Shown here piece after piece: positions 36,418 to 44,292 of a DNA stretch of 64,000 nucleotides (positions within the stretch are counted from its first letter, which is position 1; each line of letters begins with the position of its first letter). The translations under genes were made by a program, and so were the position numbers. Origin of the DNA: Pseudomonas entomophila (GTDB lineage Bacteria > Pseudomonadota > Gammaproteobacteria > Pseudomonadales > Pseudomonadaceae); the NCBI RefSeq assembly GCF_029193575.1, contig NZ_JARGCS010000012.1, positions 558,001 through 622,000 of the forward strand, read 5' to 3'. Below the pieces are notes generated by a model, which worked only from the letters and a program-made list of their open reading frames with translations, made no database searches and had not been told where the DNA came from.

Positions 36418-37004
36418 GAACCACCGCCGACTACCACCAGCAACTGCGCACGCTGTTGCCGGCCGGCCCGGCCTGGGACCCGGAGCGGGTGCCGGAGCTG
36501 GACCTGGTGCTTGAAGGCGCCGCCGAGGAACTGGCGCGGGTCGATGCGCGTATCCGCGACCTGCTGTTCGAGGCGGACCCGGCGACCTTCAGCGAGCTGG
36601 TGCCGGACTGGGAGCGGGTGATGCAACTGCCGGATACCTGCCTGGGCCCGGCGGCGGCCTTCGAGGACCGCCGCCTGGCCGTGCGCCAGCGCCTGCTGGC
36701 GGTGGGCGGCCAGCACATCGCCTATTACCTGGAACTGGCTCGGGGCCAGGGCTACCCGTCGCCGACCGTCACCGAACACCGCGCGCCACGTTTTGGCCGC
36801 TCGCGTTTTGGCCGTGACCACTTCGGCACCTGGCAGGCCCAGTTCATCTGGACCCTCAACACCGGCGGGCGGCAACGCCTGGGCCGGCGCTTCGGCGCCA
36901 GCTATTTCGGTGAACGCTTCGGCGTCAACCCGGGCAATGCCCTGGAGTGCCTGATACGGCGCAGCGCACCGGCGCACACGCAGGTGCGGATCAACTACGA
37001 CTAG
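36405..37004 (+). CDS. Tail protein of tailocin 2 (Mu gp48-like, DUF2313)
   Basis: A 199-residue YmfQ/gp48-family protein that joins baseplate and fibres. The conserved opening AGLRTTADYHQQLRTLLPAG followed by AWDPERVPELDLVLEGAAEE is clear. A later region has repeated FGRSRFGRDHFG and FGASYFGERFG motifs, where baseplate and fibre are thought to meet. It ends in ALECLIRRSAPAHTQV. The fibre gene follows 11 bp later. Confidence 0.92.
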   Translation: MAGLRTTADYHQQLRTLLPAGPAWDPERVPELDLVLEGAAEELARVDARIRDLLFEADPATFSELVPDWERVMQLPDTCLGPAAAFEDRRLAVRQRLLAVGGQHIAYYLELARGQGYPSPTVTEHRAPRFGRSRFGRDHFGTWQAQFIWTLNTGGRQRLGRRFGASYFGERFGVNPGNALECLIRRSAPAHTQVRINYD

Positions 37005-37015
37005 AGGAAAGCAAA

Positions 37016-38158
37016 GTGGATTATCCGAAAAGTGTTCCCAGCGTCGGGCTGGTGAACGGCAAGTTCGTCGACGAGAACCCGGCGACCGGGATGCCGGGGT
37101 CGTTGATTCCGGCGAGTTGGGGCAATGCGGTGACCGAGGAGGTGCTCAACGTCATTCGCTCCTCCGGCGCCACGCCGGACGAAACCCGTACTGACCAGTT
37201 GTGGCAATCGCTGCGTCAGCTTGGGGTAGGGCAGCGTTTGCCAGTCAGCGCATTGCCGAACGCGGTGGTGCAGACCGCCGATGGACGTTTGCCTGTTACG
37301 CCGCTGGCGGCCAGTGGCAGTGCGGGCAGGGTGTCGATCCCTGCGGGCGTGCCGATTGCCCTGGGCGAGAGCTTCGGCGATGGCACTCAGGGACGGGGCG
37401 GCGCATTCGTCACCAGCGCCTGGAGCAGCGCGGACCTGGTGGCCAACAGCACCTACTTCCTGCGGGCGCAGGTGGTGGCGGGGGCGCTGTCCGTCTATGT
37501 GCAGCAAGGCACCCTTTACGATGCCACGCCCGCCTTGCTCAAGGGGGATGTTCGCTCGGCGTCTGGCGGTGGCTACCCGAGTACAGCGCTGGATGTTTGC
37601 CTGGCGTGGATTCGCACGGGTGCGGTTGGCAGCGTTCCTTCCGTGGTGACGACCTACAATCGCAAGTCCTTGCTTTGGACGCAGACCCTCAATGGCACCG
37701 GTGTCATCTACCTGCCGATCGATCCGTTGGCTCGCGGTGCCCGCCTGCATGCAGCCAACCCGATACCGCACCCAACGCAGGTGACGAGTTTGTATTTCCC
37801 AGCGTTGGGCTGGCAAGGCTACAACTACTCGTACTTGAACCCGACGCTCGCCAACACGATCAGCAACTTCGACGGATGGAAATCCCCTAACGCCGTCGGC
37901 TTCTATGTGTTCACCAACAACCTCGTGGGTGACGTGACGATCTCCAATGTCAATGTGAGCTTCGATCATGGTGTCGGGCGTTCTCTGTGGAACTGCTATC
38001 AGGCCGAACACCTCTATGGCGCGACCGACGCCGTTAGTGATGAGCTGCTGTTCAGCATGGCCATCAAGGGTCATGTGGCGGAGGAGTACCAGAGTGGGAT
38101 CGCGCTCAATTTCTTCAATGCGGTCAATCTGCAATTGGCATGGGAGCTGATTCGATGA
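37016..38158 (+). CDS. Tail fibre protein of tailocin 2
   Basis: A 380-residue fibre starting at GTG with GAGGAAA upstream. Residues ~1-80 are the conserved Mu-type attachment domain (DYPKSVPSVGLVNGKFVDEN, GMPGSLIPASWGNAVTEEVL, DQLWQSLRQLG). The rest is a variable receptor-binding region without a recognisable collar domain; it has beta-rich aromatic segments (VYVQQGTLYDATPALLKGDV and FPALGWQGYNYSYL) and a C-terminal NCYQAEHLYGATDAVSDELL. It is only about half the length of the module 1 fibre. Target specificity of the second particle should lie here. Confidence 0.85.
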   Translation: MDYPKSVPSVGLVNGKFVDENPATGMPGSLIPASWGNAVTEEVLNVIRSSGATPDETRTDQLWQSLRQLGVGQRLPVSALPNAVVQTADGRLPVTPLAASGSAGRVSIPAGVPIALGESFGDGTQGRGGAFVTSAWSSADLVANSTYFLRAQVVAGALSVYVQQGTLYDATPALLKGDVRSASGGGYPSTALDVCLAWIRTGAVGSVPSVVTTYNRKSLLWTQTLNGTGVIYLPIDPLARGARLHAANPIPHPTQVTSLYFPALGWQGYNYSYLNPTLANTISNFDGWKSPNAVGFYVFTNNLVGDVTISNVNVSFDHGVGRSLWNCYQAEHLYGATDAVSDELLFSMAIKGHVAEEYQSGIALNFFNAVNLQLAWELIR

Positions 38159-38661
38159 AAGTCATTCAGGATATGCACGACTACAACGGCGAGCTGCTGC
38201 CGCCAGCCCCTTCACCGGATCACGTTTGGAACGGCGACGGCTGGGTGATCGACCTGCAACTACAGGCCAGTAACCTGGCTGCTCGCTTACTGGCGCTGTG
38301 CGCCGATATCGACCGCGACGCCGACAACGCCAGGCTTGTGCTTTCAGGCGATGCACTGCGGGCCTTGGAGCACCAACGCGCCAGCGAGTCCGCACGAGCC
38401 TTCCTTGCCGCTGGCGCGCCAGCGCAAGCGGTACCGCAGGCCGTGCAGGCCTGGGTCACCGCGCAGCGTGACGCGCGCCAGGCCGCCGAGGACATCGTGG
38501 CCCAAGCCGACCGTTTCGCCGAAGCGCTGCTCGTGGTTCGCACCTTGCGCCTGCAAGCCAAGGAGCAGGTGCGTGGCGCCACCGACGCGACGCAGGCCGA
38601 GGCGGTTCGCGACCAGACTGTCCAAGCCCTGCGAGAGCTGCGCAATGTTGAACTGGAGTGA
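38155..38661 (+). CDS. Probable tail fibre assembly protein of tailocin 2
   Basis: A 168-residue protein overlapping the fibre gene (ATGA). The N-terminal MHDYNGELLPPAPSPDHVWN and GDGWVIDLQ are like the start of fibre assembly chaperones. The rest is a long alanine-rich helical stretch without the tryptophan-proline C-terminal motif found in the two chaperones of module 1. Position supports a fibre-folding role; the family is not certain. Confidence 0.65.
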   Translation: MKVIQDMHDYNGELLPPAPSPDHVWNGDGWVIDLQLQASNLAARLLALCADIDRDADNARLVLSGDALRALEHQRASESARAFLAAGAPAQAVPQAVQAWVTAQRDARQAAEDIVAQADRFAEALLVVRTLRLQAKEQVRGATDATQAEAVRDQTVQALRELRNVELE

Positions 38662-38674
38662 CCAAGGAGGCCCC

Positions 38675-39223
38675 ATGCTTACGGAAAGCCAACTGCTCGC
38701 CATCCTCCCCAACGCCCGCCCCGTCGCGGGCGTTTTTCTGCCCGCCCTGAACACCGCCCTGCCGCGCTGGGAAATCGACAACCCCAAGCGCGTGGCGGCG
38801 TTCCTCGCCCAGGTCGGCCATGAGTCCGGCCAACTGCGCTACGTCAAGGAACTGGGCAGCGACCGCTACCTGTCGCGCTACGACACCGGCCCCTTGGCCC
38901 TGCGCCTGGGCAACACCCCCGAGGCCGACGGCGACGGCCAGCGCTACTGCGGCCGTGGCCTGATCCAGGTCACCGGCCGCAACAACTACCAGGCGTGCAG
39001 CCGCGCGCTGTTCGGCGACGAGCGCCTCCTGGCGCAGCCGCAGTTGCTCGAACAGCCGCGCTGGGCCTGCGAATCGGCGGCGTGGTTCTGGCAGTCGCGC
39101 GGGCTCAACGCCCTGGCCGACCGTGGCGAGTTCAACCGCATCACCCGGCACATCAACGGCGGCCTCAACGGCCTGGACGATCGCCTCAAGCTCTGGGCCC
39201 GGGCCCGCGAGGTGTTGTGCTGA
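38675..39223 (+). CDS. Endolysin, glycoside hydrolase family 19 (chitinase-like lysozyme)
   Basis: A 182-residue muralytic enzyme like the R-pyocin lytic protein. The GH19 motifs are visible: VAAFLAQVGHESGQLRYVKE with the catalytic glutamate in GHES, then GDGQRYCGRGLIQVTGRNNY and the C-terminal FNRITRHINGGLNGLDDRL. The start at 38675 follows CAAGGAGG. No signal peptide is visible, so export depends on the holin at 13386. It opens the lysis block at the far end of the tailocin region, and its coding sequence contains a terminator-like hairpin (38711). It overlaps the Rz gene. Confidence 0.95.
   Translation: MLTESQLLAILPNARPVAGVFLPALNTALPRWEIDNPKRVAAFLAQVGHESGQLRYVKELGSDRYLSRYDTGPLALRLGNTPEADGDGQRYCGRGLIQVTGRNNYQACSRALFGDERLLAQPQLLEQPRWACESAAWFWQSRGLNALADRGEFNRITRHINGGLNGLDDRLKLWARAREVLC
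38711..38737 (+). terminator. Terminator-like hairpin inside the endolysin coding sequence
   Basis: A perfect 9-bp stem, AACGCCCGC (38711-38719) with GCGGGCGTT (38726-38734), loop CCCGTC, then T5 (38733-38737). It corresponds to codons 13-21 of the endolysin. Confidence 0.6.
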
Positions 39224-39717
39224 GCCGCCTGCAACTGGGTGTGTACGCAGTGCTCATGCTGCTGTCCGCAGCGCTGGCCTGGCACGTCCAGGCCTGGCGC
39301 TACGAACGGCTGCTGGCCGAGTCGGACACGCTCCAGGCGCAGCAACGGGTGGAGCAGGCCGAGGTGCTCAACGACCAGCTGCTCGCCGAGCGCGGGCAGC
39401 GCCAGGGCCTCGAGCAACGCCTGCACGACAGTGAAACCAGACATTTCCAGGAGCTTACCGATGCGCAACAGACTCAGGCTCGCCTGCGTGACCGCCTGGC
39501 TACTGCCGATCTACGGCTGTCAGTCCTGGTCGAGCGCGACAGCGCCTGTGCCACAGTGCCTGCCGCCGCCGGCGCCGGCGGCGTGGATCATGGCGCCGTA
39601 CGCGCCCGACTTGACCCAGCGAATGCTCGACGCCTTATCGCCATCACCGACGACGGCGACCGGGGGCTGATCGCCCTGCGCGCCTGCCAGGCCTACGTGC
39701 GCGCGCTGCGGCCCTGA
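39217..39717 (+). CDS. Rz-like i-spanin (LysB)
   Basis: A 166-residue inner-membrane spanin. The GTG start at 39217 overlaps the endolysin end. One N-terminal transmembrane segment (LGVYAVLMLLSAALAWHV, ~6-23) is followed by a long charged coiled coil (ERLLAESDTLQAQQRVEQAE onward, ~30-100) in the periplasm and a C-terminal region ending in LIALRACQAYVRAL. With the embedded lipoprotein Rz1 it would fuse inner and outer membranes in the last step of lysis. Confidence 0.88.
   Translation: MLSRLQLGVYAVLMLLSAALAWHVQAWRYERLLAESDTLQAQQRVEQAEVLNDQLLAERGQRQGLEQRLHDSETRHFQELTDAQQTQARLRDRLATADLRLSVLVERDSACATVPAAAGAGGVDHGAVRARLDPANARRLIAITDDGDRGLIALRACQAYVRALRP
39461..39670 (+). CDS. Rz1-like o-spanin lipoprotein embedded in the Rz gene (LysC)
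   Basis: A 69-residue frame lying wholly within the Rz gene in the +1 frame. It has a basic start (MRNRLRLACVTAWLLPIYGC) with a lipobox-like IYGC, making Cys20 the lipidated residue, then a short proline-rich stretch (CLPPPAPAAW). CCAGGAG precedes the ATG. The nested arrangement, size and proline content match phage Rz/Rz1 pairs, so this is very likely the outer-membrane partner. Confidence 0.82.
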   Translation: MRNRLRLACVTAWLLPIYGCQSWSSATAPVPQCLPPPAPAAWIMAPYAPDLTQRMLDALSPSPTTATGG

Positions 39718-39756
39718 GGGTGGTAGGGTAGGGGGCCGACCCGCCAGGAGCCTGCC

Positions 39757-40239
39757 ATGGACCCGATCACCGTTCTTTCCACCCGCCTGGGCGAACACCT
39801 GCGCCGCTTCAACGCCCAGGTGAGCACCGCCGAGTCCTGCACCGGCGGCGGCATCGCCGAGGCCATCACCCGCATTCCCGGTAGCTCGGCCTGGTTCGAG
39901 GCCGGCTACGTGACCTACTCCAACCGCCAGAAGACCCGCCAGCTCGGCGTGCCGGAGGCGCTGTTCGCGCAGGTCGGCGCGGTCAGCCAGGAGGTGGTCG
40001 AGGCCATGGCGCGTGGCGCCCAGGCCGCCAGCGGGGCGCGCTTCGCCGTGGCGGTCAGTGGCGTCGCTGGCCCGGACGGCGGCTCGCCGGCCAAACCGGT
40101 GGGCACGGTGTGGCTGGCCTGGGCCGACGGCGACCGCGTGAGCAGCGAGCGCCGGCACTTCGACGGCGACCGCGAGGCGGTGCGCCGACAGACGGTGATC
40201 GCTGCGCTAGACGGCTTGTTACAGCTTGGTGCCGAGTAA
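39757..40239 (+). CDS. cinA: CinA C-terminal family nicotinamide-nucleotide amidohydrolase (PncC)
   Basis: A 160-residue stand-alone CinA C-terminal domain that deamidates nicotinamide mononucleotide to nicotinate mononucleotide in NAD salvage. Visible motifs are [22 protein letters not shown] (catalytic serine region), [19 protein letters not shown] and [15 protein letters not shown], followed by [10 protein letters not shown]. The length is that of the short PncC/YgaD form rather than the two-domain CinA. It forms the right border of the tailocin locus and precedes recA, the conserved core order. Confidence 0.96.
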   Translation: MDPITVLSTRLGEHLRRFNAQVSTAESCTGGGIAEAITRIPGSSAWFEAGYVTYSNRQKTRQLGVPEALFAQVGAVSQEVVEAMARGAQAASGARFAVAVSGVAGPDGGSPAKPVGTVWLAWADGDRVSSERRHFDGDREAVRRQTVIAALDGLLQLGAE

Positions 40240-40283
40240 ATCGCTCGACGGGGGTTGCGGAATCTTTTCCCTGTGGAATAATA

Positions 40284-40299
40284 CTGGCTACTTATACAG
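40284..40299. promoter_or_regulatory. LexA (SOS) box of recA
   Basis: CTGG-N8-ACAG at 40284-40299, one base away from the CTGT-N8-ACAG consensus, 43 bp upstream of the recA ATG, in the 103-bp cinA-recA gap. Position and pattern indicate LexA control of recA. Confidence 0.8.
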
Positions 40300-40342
40300 T
40301 TATTCCGGCCATCAGGGCCAAGTCGATCACGTGAGGATTTCA

Positions 40343-41410
40343 ATGGACGACAACAAGAAGCGCGCCTTGGCTGCGGCCCTGGGTCAGATCGAACGCCAAT
40401 TCGGCAAGGGCGCGGTCATGCGCATGGGCGACCACGAGCGCCAGGCCATCCCCGCCATCTCCACCGGCTCCCTGGGCCTGGACATCGCCCTGGGCATCGG
40501 CGGCCTGCCGAAAGGCCGTATCGTCGAGATCTACGGCCCGGAGTCCTCGGGTAAAACCACCCTGACCCTGTCGGTCATCGCCGAAGCCCAGAAGAACGGC
40601 GCCACCTGCGCCTTCGTCGACGCCGAGCACGCCCTCGACCCCGAGTACGCCGGCAAGCTGGGCGTCAACGTCGACGACCTGCTGGTCTCCCAGCCGGACA
40701 CCGGCGAGCAGGCCCTGGAAATCACCGACATGCTGGTGCGCTCCAACGCCGTCGACGTGATCATCGTCGACTCCGTGGCCGCCCTGGTGCCGAAGGCCGA
40801 GATCGAAGGCGAGATGGGCGACATGCACGTGGGCCTGCAAGCCCGCCTGATGTCCCAGGCGCTACGCAAGATCACCGGCAACATCAAGAACGCCAACTGC
40901 CTGGTCATCTTCATCAACCAGATCCGCATGAAGATCGGCGTGATGTTCGGCAGCCCGGAAACCACCACCGGCGGTAACGCCCTGAAGTTCTACGCCTCCG
41001 TGCGCCTGGACATCCGCCGCACTGGCGCGGTGAAGGAAGGTGACGAGGTGGTCGGCAGCGAAACCCGCGTGAAGATCGTCAAGAACAAGGTCTCGCCACC
41101 GTTCCGCCAGGCCGAGTTCCAGATCCTTTACGGCAAGGGTATCTACCGCAACGGCGAAATCATCGACCTGGGTGTGTCCCAAGGCCTGGTGGAAAAGTCC
41201 GGTGCCTGGTACAGCTACCAAGGCAACAAGATCGGTCAGGGCAAGGCCAACGCCGCCAAGTACCTGCAAGAGAACCCAGCCATCGGTGGCGAAATCGAGA
41301 AGCAGATCCGCGAGAAGCTGCTCACCTCGGGTGCCGTTGCCGCCGCTGGCAAGGCCGCTGCTGCCGAAGCCGATGCCGACGACCTGGCTGACGCCGACGC
41401 CGGTTACTGA
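40343..41410 (+). CDS. recA: Recombinase RecA
   Basis: A 355-residue RecA. The Walker A loop is [10 protein letters not shown] (~66-75), followed by [18 protein letters not shown]. The Walker B region is [20 protein letters not shown], and loop 2 lies around [20 protein letters not shown]. The acidic C-terminal tail ([18 protein letters not shown]) is present. Besides recombination, its filament on single-stranded DNA stimulates self-cleavage of LexA and of LexA-like repressors such as the one at 12176, so the tailocin inducer signal is encoded just 600 bp from the end of the tailocin genes. The ATG follows GAGGATTTCA. Confidence 0.99.
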   Translation: MDDNKKRALAAALGQIERQFGKGAVMRMGDHERQAIPAISTGSLGLDIALGIGGLPKGRIVEIYGPESSGKTTLTLSVIAEAQKNGATCAFVDAEHALDPEYAGKLGVNVDDLLVSQPDTGEQALEITDMLVRSNAVDVIIVDSVAALVPKAEIEGEMGDMHVGLQARLMSQALRKITGNIKNANCLVIFINQIRMKIGVMFGSPETTTGGNALKFYASVRLDIRRTGAVKEGDEVVGSETRVKIVKNKVSPPFRQAEFQILYGKGIYRNGEIIDLGVSQGLVEKSGAWYSYQGNKIGQGKANAAKYLQENPAIGGEIEKQIREKLLTSGAVAAAGKAAAAEADADDLADADAGY

Positions 41411-41415
41411 TTGGC

Positions 41416-41883
41416 ATGTCCGTCGTACTCGACACCCCCGTCGCCGTTCGGCGGACAGCCATGGACCTGCTCGCGCGACGCGAGCATGGTCGCGTCGAGC
41501 TGACCCGCAAGTTGCGTCAGCGCGGCGCTTCGGATGAGCTGATCGACCAAGCGCTCGACCGGCTCACCGAAGACGGCCTGCTCAGCGAAGCACGCTATCT
41601 TGAAAGCTTCATCAATCATCGTTCCAACGCTGGCTACGGCCCTGCTCGCATCCGCGAAGAGTTGGGCCAGCGCGGTTTGAACCGGGGCGATATCGAGCAG
41701 GCCTTGCGTGACAGCGAGGTGGACTGGTCGGCACGCTTGCAGGATGTCTGGCAACGCAAGTTCGCCGGGCAACGCCCGCAAGATCCACGCAGCCGCGCGC
41801 AGCAAACCCGCTTCCTGGCTTACCGTGGGTTTCCCATGGACATGATTGGGCGCCTGCTCAGCGGGCGCAGCTTCGACGATTGA
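41416..41883 (+). CDS. recX: Regulatory protein RecX
   Basis: A 155-residue RecX, an inhibitor of RecA filament growth and ATPase. The family helical repeats are clear: [60 protein letters not shown] and [19 protein letters not shown]. It starts 5 bp after the recA stop without an independent promoter and is co-transcribed with recA. A strong terminator follows. Length is normal. Confidence 0.97.
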   Translation: MSVVLDTPVAVRRTAMDLLARREHGRVELTRKLRQRGASDELIDQALDRLTEDGLLSEARYLESFINHRSNAGYGPARIREELGQRGLNRGDIEQALRDSEVDWSARLQDVWQRKFAGQRPQDPRSRAQQTRFLAYRGFPMDMIGRLLSGRSFDD

Positions 41884-41898
41884 GCGTTTTGACAACGA

Positions 41899-41954
41899 CG
41901 GCCTGTACGGCTGACCCAGCGCCTCGAGGGCGGGTCAGCCGTACAGGCCGTTTT
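41899..41954. terminator. Strong bidirectional terminator between recX and the LOG gene
   Basis: A perfect 19-bp stem (41899-41917 with 41932-41950; arms begin CGGCCTGTACGG and end CCGTACAGGCCG), a 14-base loop, and TTTT after it on the plus strand. It lies between convergent genes and serves both. Confidence 0.9.
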
Positions 41955-41958
41955 CGTT

Positions 41959-43077
41959 TCAGCTGACCTTCAAGGCCTCCCGGGCCCGCTGGGTCGTGTG
42001 CATGGGCTGGGGCTTGGCCCAGTTCTCCGGCAGGTTGATGAAGTCCACCAATTCGCGCAGACGGCCTTGGTCGCGGCCGTTGAAGGCGAAGGTGAGCCGT
42101 GTCAGGTGGCTGAAGTTACCCTCTTCATGCTCGAAGCCGCTGTCGGCGTGCTGGTGGTACTTGCCACTCAAGCGCAGGTCGGCGAAGCCATCCTGCACGT
42201 CCTGCAGCGCCGCTTCGCTGAGCGGGTGCTGCATGCGGATCACGAACTGGTTCTTCAGCCAACGGCTGGAGTGGTAGTTGCTGTAGAACTGGTTGATCTC
42301 ATCCACGGCCTCATCGGCGCTGTGCACCAGGCGCACCAGCTTCAGGTCGCTGAGCAGGATGTAGCGGTTTTCCTCCAGTTGGCGGCTGATGAAGTCCAGG
42401 GCGTCGCGCCAGAAGCTGCCCCCTGGCGAGTCGAGCAGCACTACCGGCACCAGGGGGCTCTTGCCGGTTTGGATCAGCGTCAGCACCTCCAGCGCCTCGT
42501 CGAGTGTGCCGAAGCCACCCGGGCACAGCACCAGCGCGTCAGCCTCCTTGACGAAGAACAACTTGCGGATGAAGAAGAAGTGGAAGGGCAACAGCCTGTC
42601 GGTGCCGTCCACCGTGGCATTGGCGTGTTGCTCGAAGGGCAGGGTGATGTTGAAGCCCAGGCTGTGGTCGCTGCCCGCGCCTTCGTGGGCGGCGGCCATG
42701 ATGCCCCCTCCGGCACCGGTGATGACCATCAACTCGGAGCGCGCCAGGGTCGCGCCCAGTTCGCGGGCCAGGGCATACATCGGGTGTTCCAGCGGCGTGC
42801 GGGCCGAGCCGAACACCGTGACTTTGCGCCGTCCGCGGTAGTGCGCCAAGGTGCGGAAAGCGTGGTCCAACTCGCGCAGTGCCTGGAGGGTGATCTTGGC
42901 GCTCCAGCGGTCGGCGTCGTCATGGGCCATGCGCAGAACGGTCAACATCATGTCGCGGTACAGCGGTAAATTGGGGCTGTCGGGGGCGACCAGCTGCAAC
43001 TGTTCGTCAATCTTGTTCAGGTCGATACCGTGGTCCCTGAAGTGGTTGGACAGGCGTTCATTCGGTAGGTAAGGCAT
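41959..43077 (-). CDS. LOG-family protein (Rossmann fold, nucleotide 5'-monophosphate nucleosidase-like)
   Basis: A 372-residue protein of the TIGR00730/LOG superfamily. The signature is LVLCPGGFGTLDEALEVLTL, preceded by the nucleotide-binding ARELGATLARSELMVITGAG and GIMAAAHEGAGSDHSLGFNI. Family members split AMP or cytokinin ribotides into base and ribose phosphate; the proteobacterial PpnN/YgdH type is alarmone-binding. The additional N-terminal (~80 residues, helical) and C-terminal (~90 residues) regions make it longer than plant LOG. Substrate cannot be read from sequence. It is separated from recX by a strong bidirectional terminator and appears monocistronic. Confidence 0.85.
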   Translation of the reverse strand: MPYLPNERLSNHFRDHGIDLNKIDEQLQLVAPDSPNLPLYRDMMLTVLRMAHDDADRWSAKITLQALRELDHAFRTLAHYRGRRKVTVFGSARTPLEHPMYALARELGATLARSELMVITGAGGGIMAAAHEGAGSDHSLGFNITLPFEQHANATVDGTDRLLPFHFFFIRKLFFVKEADALVLCPGGFGTLDEALEVLTLIQTGKSPLVPVVLLDSPGGSFWRDALDFISRQLEENRYILLSDLKLVRLVHSADEAVDEINQFYSNYHSSRWLKNQFVIRMQHPLSEAALQDVQDGFADLRLSGKYHQHADSGFEHEEGNFSHLTRLTFAFNGRDQGRLRELVDFINLPENWAKPQPMHTTQRAREALKVS

Positions 43078-43436
43078 TCAACGTCTCCTTCTGCAGCAAA
43101 ACCTTTGACCGGGTCGATGGTGTGTCCCGGCCGCGACACTGCGTGTGTCGCTGGCTGCTGTCGCCCAAGCGTGCACCTTGAGCATTGCAGTAGGCCTTCA
43201 AGGCCATGATGCAGTGGCATGAGTCCATCTCGTCGTCATTGTGCTGATCCGCCAACACCGCGGCTTCGGCAATCTCCTCGGCTTGCCGGAAAAGTGCGGG
43301 CTGTTCGCTATCAATCTAGACCCTGGCGCCGCTTCGTGCCGGATTCGGGCGCGACTGGCCGCTCGTCGGATAGGATCCAATCGCTGCGAGGCTTTGATTA
43401 ACTGGAGAAACAGAGGGTGCGACGCGAGGTAGGCCC
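43078..43436. other. Gene-poor gap between the LOG gene and a small ORF
   Basis: A 359-bp stretch containing the start region of the minus-strand LOG gene and of the plus-strand ORF at 43437. Short frames on both strands exist (e.g. minus 43058-43258) but none has a ribosome site plus family pattern. A promoter for the ORF at 43437 may lie in 43372-43410. Nothing else is supported. Confidence 0.4.
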
Positions 43437-43643
43437 ATGCATCTGTTGGTCATCGAAGTGGATGGACCGCTGTACCAGTTGCTGGAGCATGCCGCCCAGG
43501 CCAATCACCTGAGCGTGGAAGGGGAGTGCTTGCGCCGCCTGCAAGGCGCGCCGCGCCAGTCGAGCTACTTGCAGGCGTTGCTGGCGGAGTTGCGCGCCGA
43601 TGAGGAGCAGCGACTCGCCAGTGCGAACGACCAGTTGGCCTGA
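43437..43643 (+). CDS. Small uncharacterised protein, 68 residues
   Basis: An ATG with GAGGT eight bases upstream opens a 68-codon frame. The peptide (HLLVIEVDGPLYQLLEHAAQ, then a helix around GECLRRLQGA and SSYLQALLAELRADEEQRLA) looks like a short beta-strand followed by two helices, reminiscent of ribbon-helix-helix proteins, but no motif is decisive. Its stop is followed directly by the convergent PA3611-like gene. No toxin partner is seen. The coding call rests on ribosome site and codon bias; function unknown. Confidence 0.6.
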   Translation: MHLLVIEVDGPLYQLLEHAAQANHLSVEGECLRRLQGAPRQSSYLQALLAELRADEEQRLASANDQLA

Positions 43644-43644
43644 A

Positions 43645-44070
43645 TCACTTCTTCTTGTTGTTGCCCGACACGCAGCTGGCGGCATCGAAGGCTTGGTCCA
43701 TCACCGGCTGGTTGGTCTTGTACACGGTGAAGCGGTAGACCAGCACTGCGCCCTTGGACATCAGTTGGCGGTAGCCCGTGTTGCGGCAGACGCTGTCGCC
43801 CAACTGGCTGCGCACCAGCGCCGGGTTTTCCAGCATGCGCTGGGCATGGGCTTCACGCACGCTCAGGTGATTGACCAGAGCCTTGCCCTTCTCGACGGTG
43901 TAGCCCTGGTCGAGGATGTCCTCATTGACCGCCCGCGGCGTACCGACGCTGCTTTCCTTGGCGACCTTCTGCAGCATCTGGTTCAGGTCGTAATCCTGCT
44001 TGGAGGCCGCCTGAGCAGCCAGCGGCAGGGCGAGCAGCAGGCTCAGGGTCGGGACGATAAGACGCAGCAT
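43645..44070 (-). CDS. Quorum-sensing-regulated virulence factor family protein (PA3611-like), secreted/periplasmic
   Basis: A 141-residue protein with a clear signal peptide (MLRLIVPTLSLLLALPLAAQ, cleavage near AQA-A at residues 21-22). The mature part is helical, with two cysteines in GDSVCRNTGYRQLMSKGAVL and the terminal SCVSGNNKKK, likely to form a disulphide. It corresponds to PA3611 of P. aeruginosa, which lies at a similar distance from recA and was structurally solved as a quorum-sensing-regulated factor; its molecular role remains unknown. It is convergent with the small ORF before it. The gap 44071-44292 upstream should carry its promoter. Confidence 0.8.
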   Translation of the reverse strand: MLRLIVPTLSLLLALPLAAQAASKQDYDLNQMLQKVAKESSVGTPRAVNEDILDQGYTVEKGKALVNHLSVREAHAQRMLENPALVRSQLGDSVCRNTGYRQLMSKGAVLVYRFTVYKTNQPVMDQAFDAASCVSGNNKKK

Positions 44071-44292
44071 GAATCTCTCCTGGTTCGGTGACAGGCGCTT
44101 TGACCGGCGCCGGCAGGCAGCGTTCCGTTAAACCGCACGCCTGCCGGCGCGCGGATCGCCAAAGTGGCGAGTATAAGGGAGCGCTCCCTGTGCCTGCACG
44201 GCAATTGACACGCCCGCTCTGGTAGACTGGGCGCCTGTTTCCTTCCGAGTCGTCGCAGTGTCCACCTTCACCCCGTCCACAGGCGCGCGTAC

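Noticed and set aside
27400..38661. A complete Mu-like transposable prophage
   Set aside because: No transposase A/B, c repressor, head, portal, terminase or protease genes and no terminal repeats; only tail genes remain.
43058..43258. 66-codon minus-strand frame overlapping the LOG gene start
   Set aside because: No clear ribosome site and no family pattern; probably chance.
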